Positions 46,090 through 59,151 of a stretch of 64,000 nt of DNA are shown one piece after another. The notes under the pieces are model-generated. The model had not been told where the DNA came from, did no database searches, and saw nothing but the letters and a program-made list of their open reading frames with translations. Position 1 is the first letter of the stretch. Each line of letters starts with the position of its first letter. Source of the DNA: Nageia nagi (Eukaryota; Pinophyta). The translations under genes and the position numbers were made by a program. Where the stretch lies: assembly GCA_050084985.1 (NCBI GenBank), contig JBITNC010000001.1, forward strand, positions 144,832,001-144,896,000, given 5' to 3'.

Positions 46090-47030
46090 ATGTTTAACCC
46101 CATTGGCCAAATTTTAAATTTAACCTTGTTGGCAAAACCTTGATAGGACATACAAACCTAAACCTTAAACCCTTAAACACTTAGGCCTTAAAACCTAAAC
46201 CCTAAACCCTTAAGCCAAGTAACCAAACCTAAGTACTAAAATGTAAATCCTAAACCCTTAAGCCTTAAAAAATCCTAAATATTTAAACAAATGTAAATCC
46301 TAAACCATTAAGCCTTAAAAATAAACCTTAATACTAAGATAAAAACCCTCAAACCCTAAATCCTAAACCGCTAAAACCTAAACGCTAATTTCTCTTACTC
46401 TATTAAATCGTTAAACTCTTAAACCCTTAACCCTTAAGTTCTTAAACATAAGTAACCCTTAAACTCTTTAACCCTTTTAACATCATGCTTGACCCTATTG
46501 GTTAGATTTTTAACCCCTATAACCCTATAAACCTAAACACTAAAATGTAAACCCTATAACCTTATTAAACCCTAAACCCTTTTCCCTAAACCATTAAAAA
46601 CACATAAACCCTTAGACAAACCTAAACTCTTAAACATATGTAAATGTAAGCCCTTAAACCTTAAAAAAACCTAAACACTAAAATGTAAACCCTTAAAACC
46701 TAAACCCTAAGCCCTTACTTTCCCTAAACCATTAAACTCTCAAACCTTTAACCCTTAAGTTTTTAAATCGAAGTAACCCTTAAAATATTTAACCCCTTTA
46801 ACATCATGTTTGACTCCATTGGTCAAATGTTTAAACCCTATAACCCTATAATCCTAAACACTATAACCCTATTAAACCCTAAAACCCTACCCCTAAACCC
46901 TTAAAGTCTTAAACCTTTAACTGTTAAACTTCTAAACACTAGTAACCCTTAAAAATCTTTAATCCTTCAAACATAAAACTCTAAACCCTAAGTCCAATTA
47001 ACCCCATTGGTCAAATGGATAACCATTTTT
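46090..47030. repeat. Interstitial telomere-like repeats with higher-order structure
   Basis: Dense, irregular CCCTAAA, CCCTTAA and CCCTATAA units on the plus strand, derived from the plant telomere repeat (TTTAGGG on the other strand). Within them a longer module recurs near 46412-46560, 46740-46870 and 46905-47025: CTTAA...AGTAACCCTTAAA, then ACATCATG.TTGAC, then CCATTGGTCAAAT and CTATAACCCTATAA. A related piece lies at 46080-46130. Confidence 0.85.
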
Positions 47031-47034
47031 GCAA

Positions 47035-47355
47035 AAAGTTGAACCTCTTTGATTAAGTGGTAATATTAGTCTCCTATTTGTTTGTAAAAAATAATTATAC
47101 AACTATATGTTTGTAAATACTTTTAGATAAACATTGATCATAGGTTCTACATTAATCCAGTTTAGTTGAAAAATGATGCTAAAAGACTTATATATATGTC
47201 TATTCACTACTAGAAAAAATTTTAAAGGTCCTACATTTAACTATTGGTAAAATTTTCAAACCCATTGGCTAAGTGGTCACATTAATCTCCTATGTGTTTA
47301 TGAGAAGCAAACATTCAACTATATGTTTGTAAATACTATTGGATATACTTTGTTA
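47035..47355. repeat. Direct repeat pair of about 100 bp after the telomere-like block
   Basis: 47035-47135 and 47252-47355 share TAAGTGGT.A.ATTA, TCTCCTAT.TGTTT and CAACTATATGTTTGTAAATAC in order. Confidence 0.75.
47205..47220 (+). other. CACTA-type terminus-like motif, orphan
   Basis: CACTACTAGAAAAAAT resembles the TIR start of plant CACTA (En/Spm) elements. No inverted partner was seen in the window, so it may be a lone end or chance. Confidence 0.3.
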
Positions 47356-47749
47356 GGTCCAAAATATGAGCCATTATTATTAATTCTTATAATTAAGGTT
47401 ATTAATATAATTAATAGGAGTGTCAAATAACTTGATTACCTATACTTGTGGTAAAATTCTAAGAACTACTCTAATAGTAAGAGTATAAACATGAGTTAGA
47501 GGTGTCATTTTAAATGGTCTATGGAAGAAACTTTTGAAAGCAGCAATAAGCATAATCAATAATCTATGATCATGTGAAGAGGATTTTATTAATTAAATAG
47601 TTTCTCAATCATTTTTAGAAATTCCATGAGAATGTTGAAAAACACCTAAAACTATAATAGGATTCAAAAATTCAAAGACATACTTGCATTTGTTTCCATA
47701 GTCACTGAATTTGAAGCTTCATTCAATGGTGCATCATCTACAATAATAT

Positions 47750-47941
47750 CTACATTAACATTCTCTTAAATGTCCTCCTCTTCAATTGGGATGGAACTTT
47801 TAGTACTTCATTATGATTTGATTCTTTATTTTGTGCTCTTTTCCCTTTTTTCCCTTTTGCATCCTTCTCTCTTCTTGCAAGAATGTCTTCAAATGACATG
47901 ACCTTCCTTCCTTTATTTTTTTGGTATTTTGTATCACCCAT
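47750..47941 (-). CDS. Short Lys-rich hypothetical ORF, 63 codons
   Basis: MGDTKYQKNKGRKVMSFEDI... is strongly basic, with the FEDILARREKDAKGKKGK segment expected to be helical. It lies 1.9 kb upstream of, and in the same direction as, the transposase-like remnant, so it might be an N-terminal exon of that gene. No family recognised, and chance is possible. Confidence 0.25.
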   Translation of the reverse strand: MGDTKYQKNKGRKVMSFEDILARREKDAKGKKGKRAQNKESNHNEVLKVPSQLKRRTFKRMLM

Positions 47942-48214
47942 GATGTTGATTAACTTGATAAGTTTACAAATTCAACTTTGTATATCTTCATAAGATAATT
48001 GGAATGGCAATGATTGCTTCAAGGTTTAAGGCATTAAATGTTTTCATAAAAAACTTAATTTAAACTCAAATTGATTAAAAAAACCAACTCATGTGCATGC
48101 ATATGAAAAACCAACTAAATTATTACAAAAAATATCATTATTTATCATACTGTATGAACATGTAAGAGAATGATGCAAAGAAAATATATGTCCAAACAAT
48201 TGATTTTTTATTGC

Positions 48215-49182
48215 AACGGGTTAAACAAAATCAGGATCCTGATATATTGGGATCATGATATTTCAACGACTAGAAAATATCAAAATTCTAATATATTAAA
48301 AATTCACATCCTACAAATCCCTTCCCAAACCCACCCACCAACCTTGGATTTAGGCTTGAAAAAGGCTAGTTGAGCCAAGTCTGTGCCTTGAACCTACAAG
48401 TAAATGTCTAAGGTTGATTTCAGTACAAAATTGTAACTTTGAGCATATAGTTCATGGTGATTTCAATTGAATTTTGTCACAAAATTGAAACCTATTTTAG
48501 ATGAAAGAGAAATAAATTCAAATATGCAATTTTTTTTAAAATTGGAGTATATTTTATAATTTTTTATTAATTTTTAGTGAAATTGGTCCATATACTTGAA
48601 ATATGAGGGTCTCATATTTTCTTAATAAGTTTTTATTTTTTGAGAGTTATGGAAAAAAACTTATATAGGGACAAGATTCACAAAATTATTTATAAAAATA
48701 ACAAAATTTGAAAAAATATTAATTTTAGATCAAATTAAGGTGGACGGACATGAGCATTTTTCAAAACCATAAACATGCCTGGTACAAAATAGATTAAAAA
48801 AATGCTAATGAAAAATTATGGAAAAATATCTAAGACAAGCTCCAATGTATTAGGTATCTTTTCCTAAAATTATTTTAAAAAATACTTTGATTTTAGTCAA
48901 ATTATGGTGGACAGACACGTGCATGGTATGGTCCAAAAATGGTTTTTTTTTAAATAGTGGTTTTTTTCATCCAATCAAATTTTAAATTCTATGATGTGGG
49001 TATTGGAAAAAAATATTTGAAAACTAGACTCTGAGCACTACATTTTCACTATAGTTACCTTTTTCATGATTCCATATCTAAGTGCTTCAACTTTTGAGAT
49101 CAATCATACCCAAACTTAAAAAATCAAGGAAAACACTTCCACTTTTTGGTCTTAAAGTGGACCCAACTTCTTTCACCCACCC
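48215..49182 (-). mobile_element. TIR DNA element, copy 2
   Basis: Read on the minus strand it starts GGGTGGGTGAAAGAAGTTGG at 49182. It follows copy 1 (11302-12279) for about 850 bases, including GGTATGATTGATCTCAAAA, CCACCATAATTTGACT, CATGTTTATGGTTTTGAAAA and GCCTTTTTC.AGCCTAAAT. The far TIR is missing or unrecognisable; the similarity ends near the AGGATCCTGAT motif at about 48230. No transposase frame. Confidence 0.8.
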
Positions 49183-50231
49183 TAATCAAAATAACATTTA
49201 TAACTTCTAAATTATAGGTATATTATGAATGGAAGCATTATTTTTGTGCTTCTCCCCACATTATTAACTTTTCTTCTCTTGCAATATATAATTTTGAGTC
49301 TTGTTATCTTTAACTATCATTAAGTAAATGATTTTTTCTATTACTTTTGTTATTTAATTCAATACTTTGATTTTTGTTATTTTGATAAACCTCCATTGTT
49401 ATTATATATTTTGTATTTAATATTATATTTCTTCCATCATATATATGTTATTTAAATTTTAAGCCATCAAAGCTGATAAATTTTTAGAAACATTCATGTT
49501 ACTTATAATCATTGAATTCAATATATCAATGTTGCTTTTTGAAATTGTAGTATATTATTATTCAATATTATATTATCTAAATCAAGTTCCTAACAAATTT
49601 TTAATTTATTATCTTCATATAGACTAGGGTAAATTTTAAACCCCTCTAAAAATCCACCTTGTAAAATTATAGTAAATCTATTGGAAACATGTTTAGAAAT
49701 TGAGGCAAAATTAACCTATTTTAATTTTTTAAAATATTGTAAAAATATTTGGAAAAATTTAATATTTAGATTAAATTACTTTAAACTAAAATATATTAAA
49801 TTTAACTACGTAATTCATTGCAACATAGTAAATAAACTATCATTATGTCGTTAAGGATCAATTAAGAAAACCAATTACTATTATCATATGGTTTAATATA
49901 TGTGTTGTAAACTATGTAATTAGAACAAATACATTGCACTATAGTGTAGATATCTCAATACCATAACATATTGCAACAAGGGCATTACTATAACACTATA
50001 TGGTTGCTAATATTTGACCTCTTTAAAATTTTAAATACACTAAATATTTTTTTCATTGTCCTTAGGTAATTTAGTTTATATTTTATTCAATCAACGATTC
50101 TTCAATTCCAACTTAGCTTTGTAATTCAATTTTTTATTAATTTTACACTCAATTTTTAACTTTTTGTTTAAGGGTTTAATACACTAATAAAAAAAATTAA
50201 CCTTAACCATAATGTTAAATCTTAACCATAG
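49183..50231. other. AT-rich intergenic region, no gene seen
   Basis: No supported features. The last bases before 50232 are CATAG, matching CATAA after the right LTR of the next element. Confidence 0.55.
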
Positions 50232-50860
50232 TGTAGACACTTGAAAAAGAATTATTATTAATAATTCATTTTTATAGCATCAAGAGATATGTGTTGTAAA
50301 ATAAGAGGGTTAAAATATACCCAAGAGGTTGTATTTAATGTAATAGGACTACTAAACAATGCAAGTGGTATCAAATGCCCGTAAAGGCACCATTGAATAT
50401 GCATTGTATGATGATACCAAGATAGGGAGAAAATATAAATGTGGCTATAAAAGAATATCAAAGATAAAGATTGATATATGAGCAGATTATCATCTACTAG
50501 ACAAGATACTTCATGCTTATCATACTTTTGAATAACAACAATATTTTGTGACACTACCTATTGGTTGATTTGTTATTATCCATTCATCACATTTCTTTCA
50601 TTGTTGTGTATACATCTAATTATTAAGGGTTTGCATCATCAATTGTGAATTAGAGTAAAGGATGTTGATGTCATTCATGTAATGATGGTGCTTTAAACAA
50701 TTATTCAAAGGAGTAGTATATGATTCAAACTATCAAATCTAATAAGTTGTATATTATTTACTATTTCAATAACTGGTATACTTCATATGTATACTGTGGT
50801 ATTTGAATTGTAGAGAAATAATATCTTCTTTATTACATTGTACATTATTTTCTATCTACA
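50232..50860 (+). repeat. 5' LTR of the Tat-lineage element
   Basis: Shares ATAGCATCAAGAGATATGTG, GATGATACCAAGATAGGGAG and a TATA box TATAAAAG (50446) with the 3' copy; several indels separate the two. Confidence 0.85.
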
Positions 50861-51189
50861 TTTTGGTGAACCCACTATTTCAATTGATCTTTTCCCTCTT
50901 GGATAAGATCTAGCAAAATTATGATACAAATCTAGCTCCATCCACATAGTGATTATCTAAGTATGAGGCATCAATGTTGTGATGGCTCAATATTAATCTT
51001 AGATGATATTGAACTTGGCTCAGGCAACACAACCTTGACTCATATTATGACTTAGATTGTTCCAAAGCCATAGGCCACAGTAAGCAATAATCAAAAGGTT
51101 AACCTCAAGTGATGGAAAGAATTGAAAAATTGAAAAATAGTAGATCTCAAAATGGTAATGAATACTATGATGGTGTGTTCACTACACCC

Positions 51190-54100
51190 TCATAGATAAA
51201 TATCTATAATTATCCCCTACCACCCATTCTCAAGGCCCCCAAATTCAAGATGTTTAATGGCGACCAAGATTCAAAGTAGCATCTTATTGGATTTTAGGAG
51301 GATTTATTATTGAAACTAGAATTTGAGAAGAAGTTGATGATGAAATTATTCCTAAGGAGTTTTAAAGGTAGCTCCAGTCAACAGTTCTATAATCTAACTA
51401 AAGGATCTATTGATTCATTCTAATCATTAGTAAAAGCATTTATAAATTGGTACAAACATAATGTTAAAGGATAGAGTACAGTTATAGAGTTATGTGCAAT
51501 GCACCAAGGAAATTATGAAATGGTAGAGAAGTATATACCATGGTTTAAAAAGGTATGTAAAACCATTCATAGTAATTTGAATAAGAAAATTTATGGTATT
51601 TTTATTGACTCTTTACTTCTTGTTCTAATGTAACATGTCTGAGGAGTGTGTATCAAGGTAAAAATAAGTTTGGTGATGTACAAGGAAAAATCTAATTTTG
51701 ATGTCTTTTTGGATCTAGCAATAGATAGTTCTAGAGTATAGTGTTGTCTTGTTTTGTAATGTTTCAAATTTTATTTCTGATTACACTAGTTTTAGCCTAG
51801 TATAAGGTGAGTGAAGCACTCACAACTAGGGTATTATGATCACTCTTCATTTTGGCCTCTAAAATATTGATAGAGTATAGTGGATTACTTACAATGGAGC
51901 TCTATGTTAGAATTTATAGCTTCATTTTTGCAGAAGTTTTACGTCTCAATAGACTACACCAAATTTTAAGGAAAGTGAAGCATCCATAAACTGGTCACAT
52001 TATCTTTGAAATATAGGCATAGCATAGTGGATTGTATACAAAGTACTCTATGATGGAAATTACAATTTTTTTTTAAAATGTAAAGGTCAAAGTCCTTTCA
52101 AAACTCCATTTTTGATTAATAAATTTACCCTACATGCTCTTGATTATACTGAATTAGGTTTTAAAGTCATGACTAGAAAAGTAATTTTGAAATAAAAGGT
52201 ATTGATTGAATTAGGAACATTGAAATATGTAAGTACAACATGGAATAAAGAAAATAAAAAAACTATATGTGAAAAATTAATAATAGACTATTAATATGGT
52301 TGATAAACTAACTCTTACATGATCTAATACAATAAGGAGCTACAGATTCACCTTCTCGATTCCTCCCAAGCTTATTTTACAAGATTTGATTAAGAAAATT
52401 TTGTTAAATCCATTGGAAATAAAATTAGAGGATGAAAATATATTTATGAGGAACTCAGATGCTTATTGTTCATATCATCAAAGAAGATGAAATGCAAAAA
52501 ATAGTTGTAAAACCCTTGAAGAAGATATACTAGATTTGATTGCTCAAGGAAAGTATGAAATCAATAAAAATATTTCAAATTTGGACCATGTCATGAATTA
52601 TATTAGAGTAGATGAGAAGATTTGTGCTACATTTAGAAGAGGATTTCCAATATCTAATCCACCTCCATAACAAAATCAACATCAGGATGCAAATGAACAT
52701 ATAAGTCTCCCACCAGATCTAAGAACTTATAGCATGATTGAAAAGTTAAGAAGAATTCCTGCTAAAATTAGCTTATTTGATTTCATTAGTACATATGGGA
52801 TACATAGAGAAGTCTTATATGATTTGTTCAAAAAATAGAAAATTCCTTAAAAAATTTCTTCTACTATGTTTTCTTAAAAACTTCAATCCATTAAAGATTG
52901 TGATGCTATCTCTTTCTTTAGATCTGAAAAACTTAGTAAGGAACTAATAGTTGAATGATTAACATTTTTTATTAACTTAATGATTAATGATTTAGAAATA
53001 AAAATAGCAATGGTAGATCCTAGTTCAACTATTAATGTTTGTACTCAAAAATTCTTCCAACAATTAGAAAGTAATGATGTAACTATCCCACCCTTAGAAG
53101 AGCCAACTTTTAGAATAAGGGCATATGATAGTTCAACTAAAAAACCACTTAGTTTAGTTACACTTGAGGTCACATTGGGGGTCAAGAGTGTTCAAACAAG
53201 TTTTTCATGTTATGAGTGGAAAGCTTTCATATAATATCCTCTTCATAAGACCTTAGCTACATGATATGGATGTAATACCTTCTACAATTCATGATCATTT
53301 AAAATTTGAGTATGAAGGTAAAATACATATGGTCATGAGTGATCCAGAACTATATGTATTATGTAATCTAACAAATTTTGATATTGAAGGATTGAATTTA
53401 CATTGTCCTAATTTTTAGATAGTTCCATTAGAGGTAGAATCAACATTGATAAAAGAAAAAAAAAAGAGGTAAAAGTTACAAACTTAGTCATGGTAATGTA
53501 CATAATTGAGAATTTTGATTTGTTAGCTTATGTAAAAGACTTGGCTCATTTGAAAATTATAAGTGAATCAAGGTGTGCACATCATGCTAATGGTGATATA
53601 GGGCATGGATGTCATGAAAATAAATGATAAATAGGTGGTTCTTATTTGATAGCATCTTTATCTCCAAACCTTGTTCAATCAAATGATAAAGCAAAAAATA
53701 AGAATACAAGTAGTTCTTTCCCATCTCCCTTTGTACATAAATACATGGTTAACAATTACAAATGTAAAGGAGGGGGATTAAGAAAATTATAAAAGGGAAT
53801 GCCTTCTTTTCCTATTAATTAAGGAGCTCATAAAGATAATAAGGGATTAGGTAGTGATCATAATACAACAAAAAAAAAACTACATGACCTATTAAGTTTG
53901 TTCTAGGATGTAATATTATAATTGTATGATGAAATTGATGAGTCAAAATGGATAGATTATACTATTATACTTGAGTTTGATTATTTTACTACTAATGATG
54001 ATATATTATAATACATGGGATCATATTTTAAATTATCCAAATCAAATACAAAAAGATAATCAAATTATGTCCTTAGTCAATATGGATATTTTGGATAAGA

Positions 54101-57100
54101 GATAAATTTTAATGAAGTGTTTCAAGTATAGCAAGCTAATGAAGATGATATTAACCATTAAGAAATACAAGGATTAGAATAGTTACCTTCATTATTGCAA
54201 AGACAAGATGAATCTACATTTTTTGTATAAGAGTTGACAAAGGTTAACATTGGCACAAGTGATAAAGAGATATTCATAAAAATTGAAGTTACCCTTCCAA
54301 TACTATCCCAAGAAAGGTACATGAATAAGTTCATTGAATGTAATAAAAAACTTTCTTGGTCTTAATTTGATATGCTTGGTTTAGATACATCTTTTTTCAT
54401 GCATATTTTATCACTTAAAAAATATGCAAAACCTATCAAGAAAAAACCAATGAAGATGCACCCATCAAATGCTTTGTTAATAAAAAAGGAAATTGAAAAC
54501 TTTTTGAATGTTGGTTTTAATAATCCTATAGATAATTCAAAATTAATGGATAATATTGTTCATGTTACTAAAACAACTAGAGAGATAAGGATTTATACCA
54601 ACTTTATATATATTAATAATGCATGCCCAAAAGATGATTTTCCTTTATTAAATATTGATATGATTATGGATAGCATTTATAGTCATGATACATTATCTTT
54701 TATCGATGTTTTCTCTAGTTATAATCAAATTTTAATTAATATAACTAATTAGGATAAAATGACCTTTAATATAGCATGGGGAATTTATTTTTAGAAAGTT
54801 ATGCCATTTGGTTATCAAGTGCAACTTATCAATGTGCAATGGTTATTATGTTTCATGAATAAATTCAAAAATGTTTAGAAGTTTACGTTGATGATATATA
54901 GGTAAATTTTAACAAGGACATGATCATTTGGAACTCCTTGAAGAGGTATTTGGCATCTTAAAGAAATATGAGATTAGATTGAAACTGCAAAAGTGTACCT
55001 GTGGTGTTACATCAGGAAAGCTATTAAGGTGGATCTAGAGAAGGTGAATGCAATTGTAAGTATGTCACCTCACAAACATTTGAAGCATTTAAGGAGCTTG
55101 TAAGGTAAAATAAATTCAGCAAGGAGATTTATTTCATAGCTTGGAGATAAATATTTTTCTTTTACTCATTTGTTGAAAAAAGATATCAAATTTATATGGG
55201 ATGATAAATGTCAAAAAGCATTTGAAGATATAAAGAAATATTTTCTTAATCCTCCTACTTTAGTATCCATGGATTTTAGGAAGGAAGCATATCTCTATTT
55301 CTTAGCCATAATGGTTGCCTTAGGGGAAATGTTATGTTAGTATAATGATGAAAAGAAACAAAGAGCAATATATTACCTTAACAAAACTCTCATAGAGTAT
55401 GAAATAAGGTACACTCTTATGGAAAAACTCTATTTTGGTATAGTTTTTGCAACATAAAAATTAAGACATTATCTATTATATTGTACTACATATATTATTA
55501 GTCTTGTAAATCCACTAAAATATCTTATAGCTAAATAGCATTTGTAAGGAAGAGTAGCAAAATTGTTAATATTGTTACAAGAATTTAATATCAATGTAGT
55601 AAAGAAAAAATCAATAAAGGGTCAAGTGATAGTAGATTTGATGGCAAAGTTTCTTCAAAATGATGGGATACTAGTACATGAAGATTTCCAAGATGATTAT
55701 GATCAGTATATGCCTCCTTCATAGCATGGGAGGTGTGATGGTGCACATAAACATCATTATGGTGATCAATGGGAGATCCTTGATGAATTTGTTTATTACA
55801 CAGAGGATGAACCAAAGATTTAGACATTATATTTTGATGGTTCAAAATGTACACATGGGTTAGGAGCAAGTATTGTATTGGTATCTCTAACTGATGATGT
55901 AATTCCAATGGCATATAAACTTGGGTTTGAGTGTACAAATAAAATGATAGATAATGAAGCATTATTGTTGGGATTAAGGGAAGTTGCACTATTAAAAATT
56001 AGAGAATTAAAAATATATGGGGATTCAAAGCTTGCAATCAATCAAGTTGAGGATGTTTATAACATAAATGATGCAAATATTAAACCATATAAAGAGGTAT
56101 TTGTCGATATCCTAAATCATTTTGACAAGTATACAATTGAAAATATTCCAAGGAAAAATAACACATATGATGATGCAATGGAAAATGTTTCTTATTTAAT
56201 ACCTATTCATATTTAGGATGAGGAAACAATTTTTAAATAAAAAATCTATGATAGCCATTTTGTTCATATGAAATAACATAAGTGGGAGTTTATTATGTTT
56301 CACAGGTAGGGAGTACTCTAGAATTGTATGTGGATGTTTATAATTATCTCAAAGATCAGATTATTTTAGAGAAATTTAACAAAAATGAAAAATTAAGGTT
56401 AAACAGGATAGTGCTTAAGTATGTCCTTATTGGAGATATATTATATTAAATATCATTTGATGGAGCTCTCTAAATATGCCTAACACATCATGAAATAGAT
56501 TAAGCACTATAGTAGGCACATGAAGGTATATGCGAAGGGTATTTTTATGCAAAGGAATTATATATAAAACTTCTATGAATAGGGTATTATTGGCCTACAA
56601 TAGAAGAAGATTGCAAGAATCATGTTAAGACTTGTTTAGAATGCTAAAAACATGGAAATGTTGAAAAACAATCAACACAAGATCTCCACTCAATAGTATC
56701 ACCATGGTGATTTTCCAATTTGGGGTATTGACTTAATAGGATTGATAAATCTACATTCTAGAGATGGATAAAAATTTATCATCACAACAACTAAATATAT
56801 GAAAAAATGGGTAGAGGCAATACTAATGAAGTTAGTAACAAAAGAAAAGATTATAAAGTTATTGATTGAAAATATTATAACATGTTTTAGTATCCCACAA
56901 TAGCTGATTATGGATAATGAGATGAAATTTAAAGAAAAAGATATCAAATCTTTTTGCAAAAAAAATCATATTGATAGAAATTTTTGTTCAGTTTACTACC
57001 TATAAGGAAATGAACAAGTAGAGGCATCAAATAAAATAATCAAGAGTACATTGTCAAAGACATGGGATAGATATAAAAGGGGCATGAACAATTAGCATAT

Positions 57101-57540
57101 GCATTATGCACATACAACAAAAGTGTTAAAACAACAAAAGGGGTAACTCCATTTTCATTATTTTATGGTGATGAAGCAATTGTACCATTAGATCTTGAAA
57201 TTTCATCTTCAAGAATATCATTACATGGGGACATACAAGATGAGGATGCTCAAAAAGCAAGATTTCAATAGTTAGAAGCCCTTGATGAAAAAAGAATTCA
57301 TGCTATTGAACACCAAAAAGCATATCATGCAAGGTTAAAAAGGGCCTTTAGCAAAAACATTAATCCAAATATATTTTAAATGGGATACTTGGTACTAAAA
57401 GTAAACATCAACAAGACTTCAACAAATGATGAGGTAAAAGGAAAATTTGAACTAAATTGGTTAGGACTTTTTCTTTTTGTGGAAGCTACAACATCAAGTG
57501 TGTACATATTATCTTTGATGGATGGAAAAGAAGAATAAAA
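51190..57540 (+). pseudogene. Decayed Tat-lineage gag-pol polyprotein
   Basis: Gag at 51220-51740 keeps PPILKAPKFKMFNGDQD, LTKGSIDSF and LCAMHQGNYEMVEKYI-like blocks. Protease is near 53005-53225 (MVDPSSTINVCTQKFFQQL; the catalytic motif reads VDPSS, so it is altered). RT is at 54372-54960: MLGLDTSFFMHILSL, CPKDDFPLLNIDMIMDSI, LSFIDVFSSYNQI, and YVDDI near 54882. Gypsy RNase H is about 55130-55560. The archaic-type RNase H (55800-56200) has YFDGSKCTHGLGASIVL then NEALLLGLREVALLKIRELK. Integrase runs about 56480-57540, from GYYWPTIEED to TKGVTPFSLFYGDEAIVPLD. Stops at former Gln codons are frequent. Confidence 0.9.
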
Positions 57541-58528
57541 ACCTTTAATGCTATCCATCTTAAATGATTTTATGTATAAGAAGCACAGGTTTCTACCTCA
57601 AAAATCAATGATGAATCTTAATTAGGTACATGTATATTATGTCTTATTTCAATTGCAAGCTCTATATTTGGTTTTTAAATGACATTGGCATTGTATTTCT
57701 TGCTCCCCCACCACTAAAATCATGATTTTTATAAAGATAAAAAATACAAAAAAAATGGAAAGCATAATATCTTTGGATTAGGGACATAAAATGCCTAATC
57801 ATTGATGGCCAATGATAAGGCTAGTGAGAGTTCACTCGCTTAAATGTAAATTGATGATGCAACCATAAGTAAGGATGTGAACATTGGTTCATACCTAATG
57901 GATGATACACATTACTACATATCCAAAATAGTTATGCTTACAACCTTATAAGGATAATATCTTTAGATCATGGACATAAAACACTATGTAAATTGATCAT
58001 GCAACTATAATTAATAATATTGATATTGGATCATGACCAATGAATGATGCATTTCATTATGTATTCACAAATGCTACTAATATAATATTTTATCATAGGG
58101 TATTTTATAATTTGGTTTTTTTCTATAGGTCAAAATAATATAAAATATTCAAATCATCCATGTCATGAAAGTAGAGATGATACATCACCAACATCATTCG
58201 TTATGCCTCCAAAAGAGTCAAAATGTTGAAATGATTCTCTTTTATATATATATATGGAAATTAAGATATTATAATTCACATATAAAGAAGCAGTTTAGAC
58301 CATACTGAAGAATAATAAGGGGTTAATTATTAAGGCATTTTGTGTTGGTTGCACCAATAAAGAAGACTGTTCTTAGGGAAACCAAACTAAAGGGGGAATA
58401 GAAGGGGCTTGCATCAAAAGATCATGTTGTTAAGTAAAGAGTTCATATTTCTAAAAATATTTCTTATACTATTCTTCTTTGGATATGTAACTCACTATAT
58501 TTCATTACACATTCAAAGAGGGAAAAAA

Positions 58529-59151
58529 TGTAGAAACTTAAAAATGAATTCTTATTAATAATTTATTTTTATAGCATCAAGAGATATGTGTTGTAAAATA
58601 AGAGGGTTAAAATATACCCAAGATATTGTATTTAATGTATTAATAATACTAAACAATATAAGTGGTATTAAATACCCATAAAGGCATCATTGGCTATGTA
58701 ATGTATGATGATACCAAGATAGGGAGAAAATTCAGACATGGCTATAAAAGATTATCAAAGATAAAGATTGATATATGAGTAGATCATCATCAACTAGATA
58801 AGATACTTCATACCTATCATACTTTCGAATAATAATGATGTTTTGTAACAACACCTATTAGTTTATTTGTTATTATCCATTTTTCATATTTCTTCCATTA
58901 TTATCTACAAATCTAACTCTTAAGGGTTTGCATCGTTAATGGTGTACTAGAGTAAGGGACATCGACATCGTTTGTGTAATGATGGTGCTTTAAATGATTG
59001 TGTGAAGGTGCAATATATGATTCAAACTATCAAATATGATAAGGTACATTATTTACTATTGCAATAATAAATTTTAGATGTATACTGTAGTATTTGGATT
59101 GTAGAGAAATAGTGTTTTATTTATTGCATTGTGCATTATTTCCTATCTACA
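58529..59151 (+). repeat. 3' LTR of the Tat-lineage element
   Basis: Follows the purine tract ending at 58528; TATA box TATAAAAG at 58743. Ends CCTATCTACA at 59151. Confidence 0.85.

Larger units (their letters stand above)
50232..59151 (+). mobile_element. Decayed Tat-lineage Ty3/gypsy element with both LTRs
   Basis: LTRs 50232-50860 and 58529-59151 are TG(TAGA)...(CTA)CA direct repeats, and flanking CATAG/CATAA is a 4-of-5 target-site match. The primer region TTTTGGTGAACCCAC follows the left LTR and a purine tract AAAGAGGGAAAAAA precedes the right one. The internal region holds gag, protease, RT, gypsy RNase H, archaic RNase H and integrase in the order usual for the Tat lineage. All parts are broken by stops. 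Confidence 0.9.
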
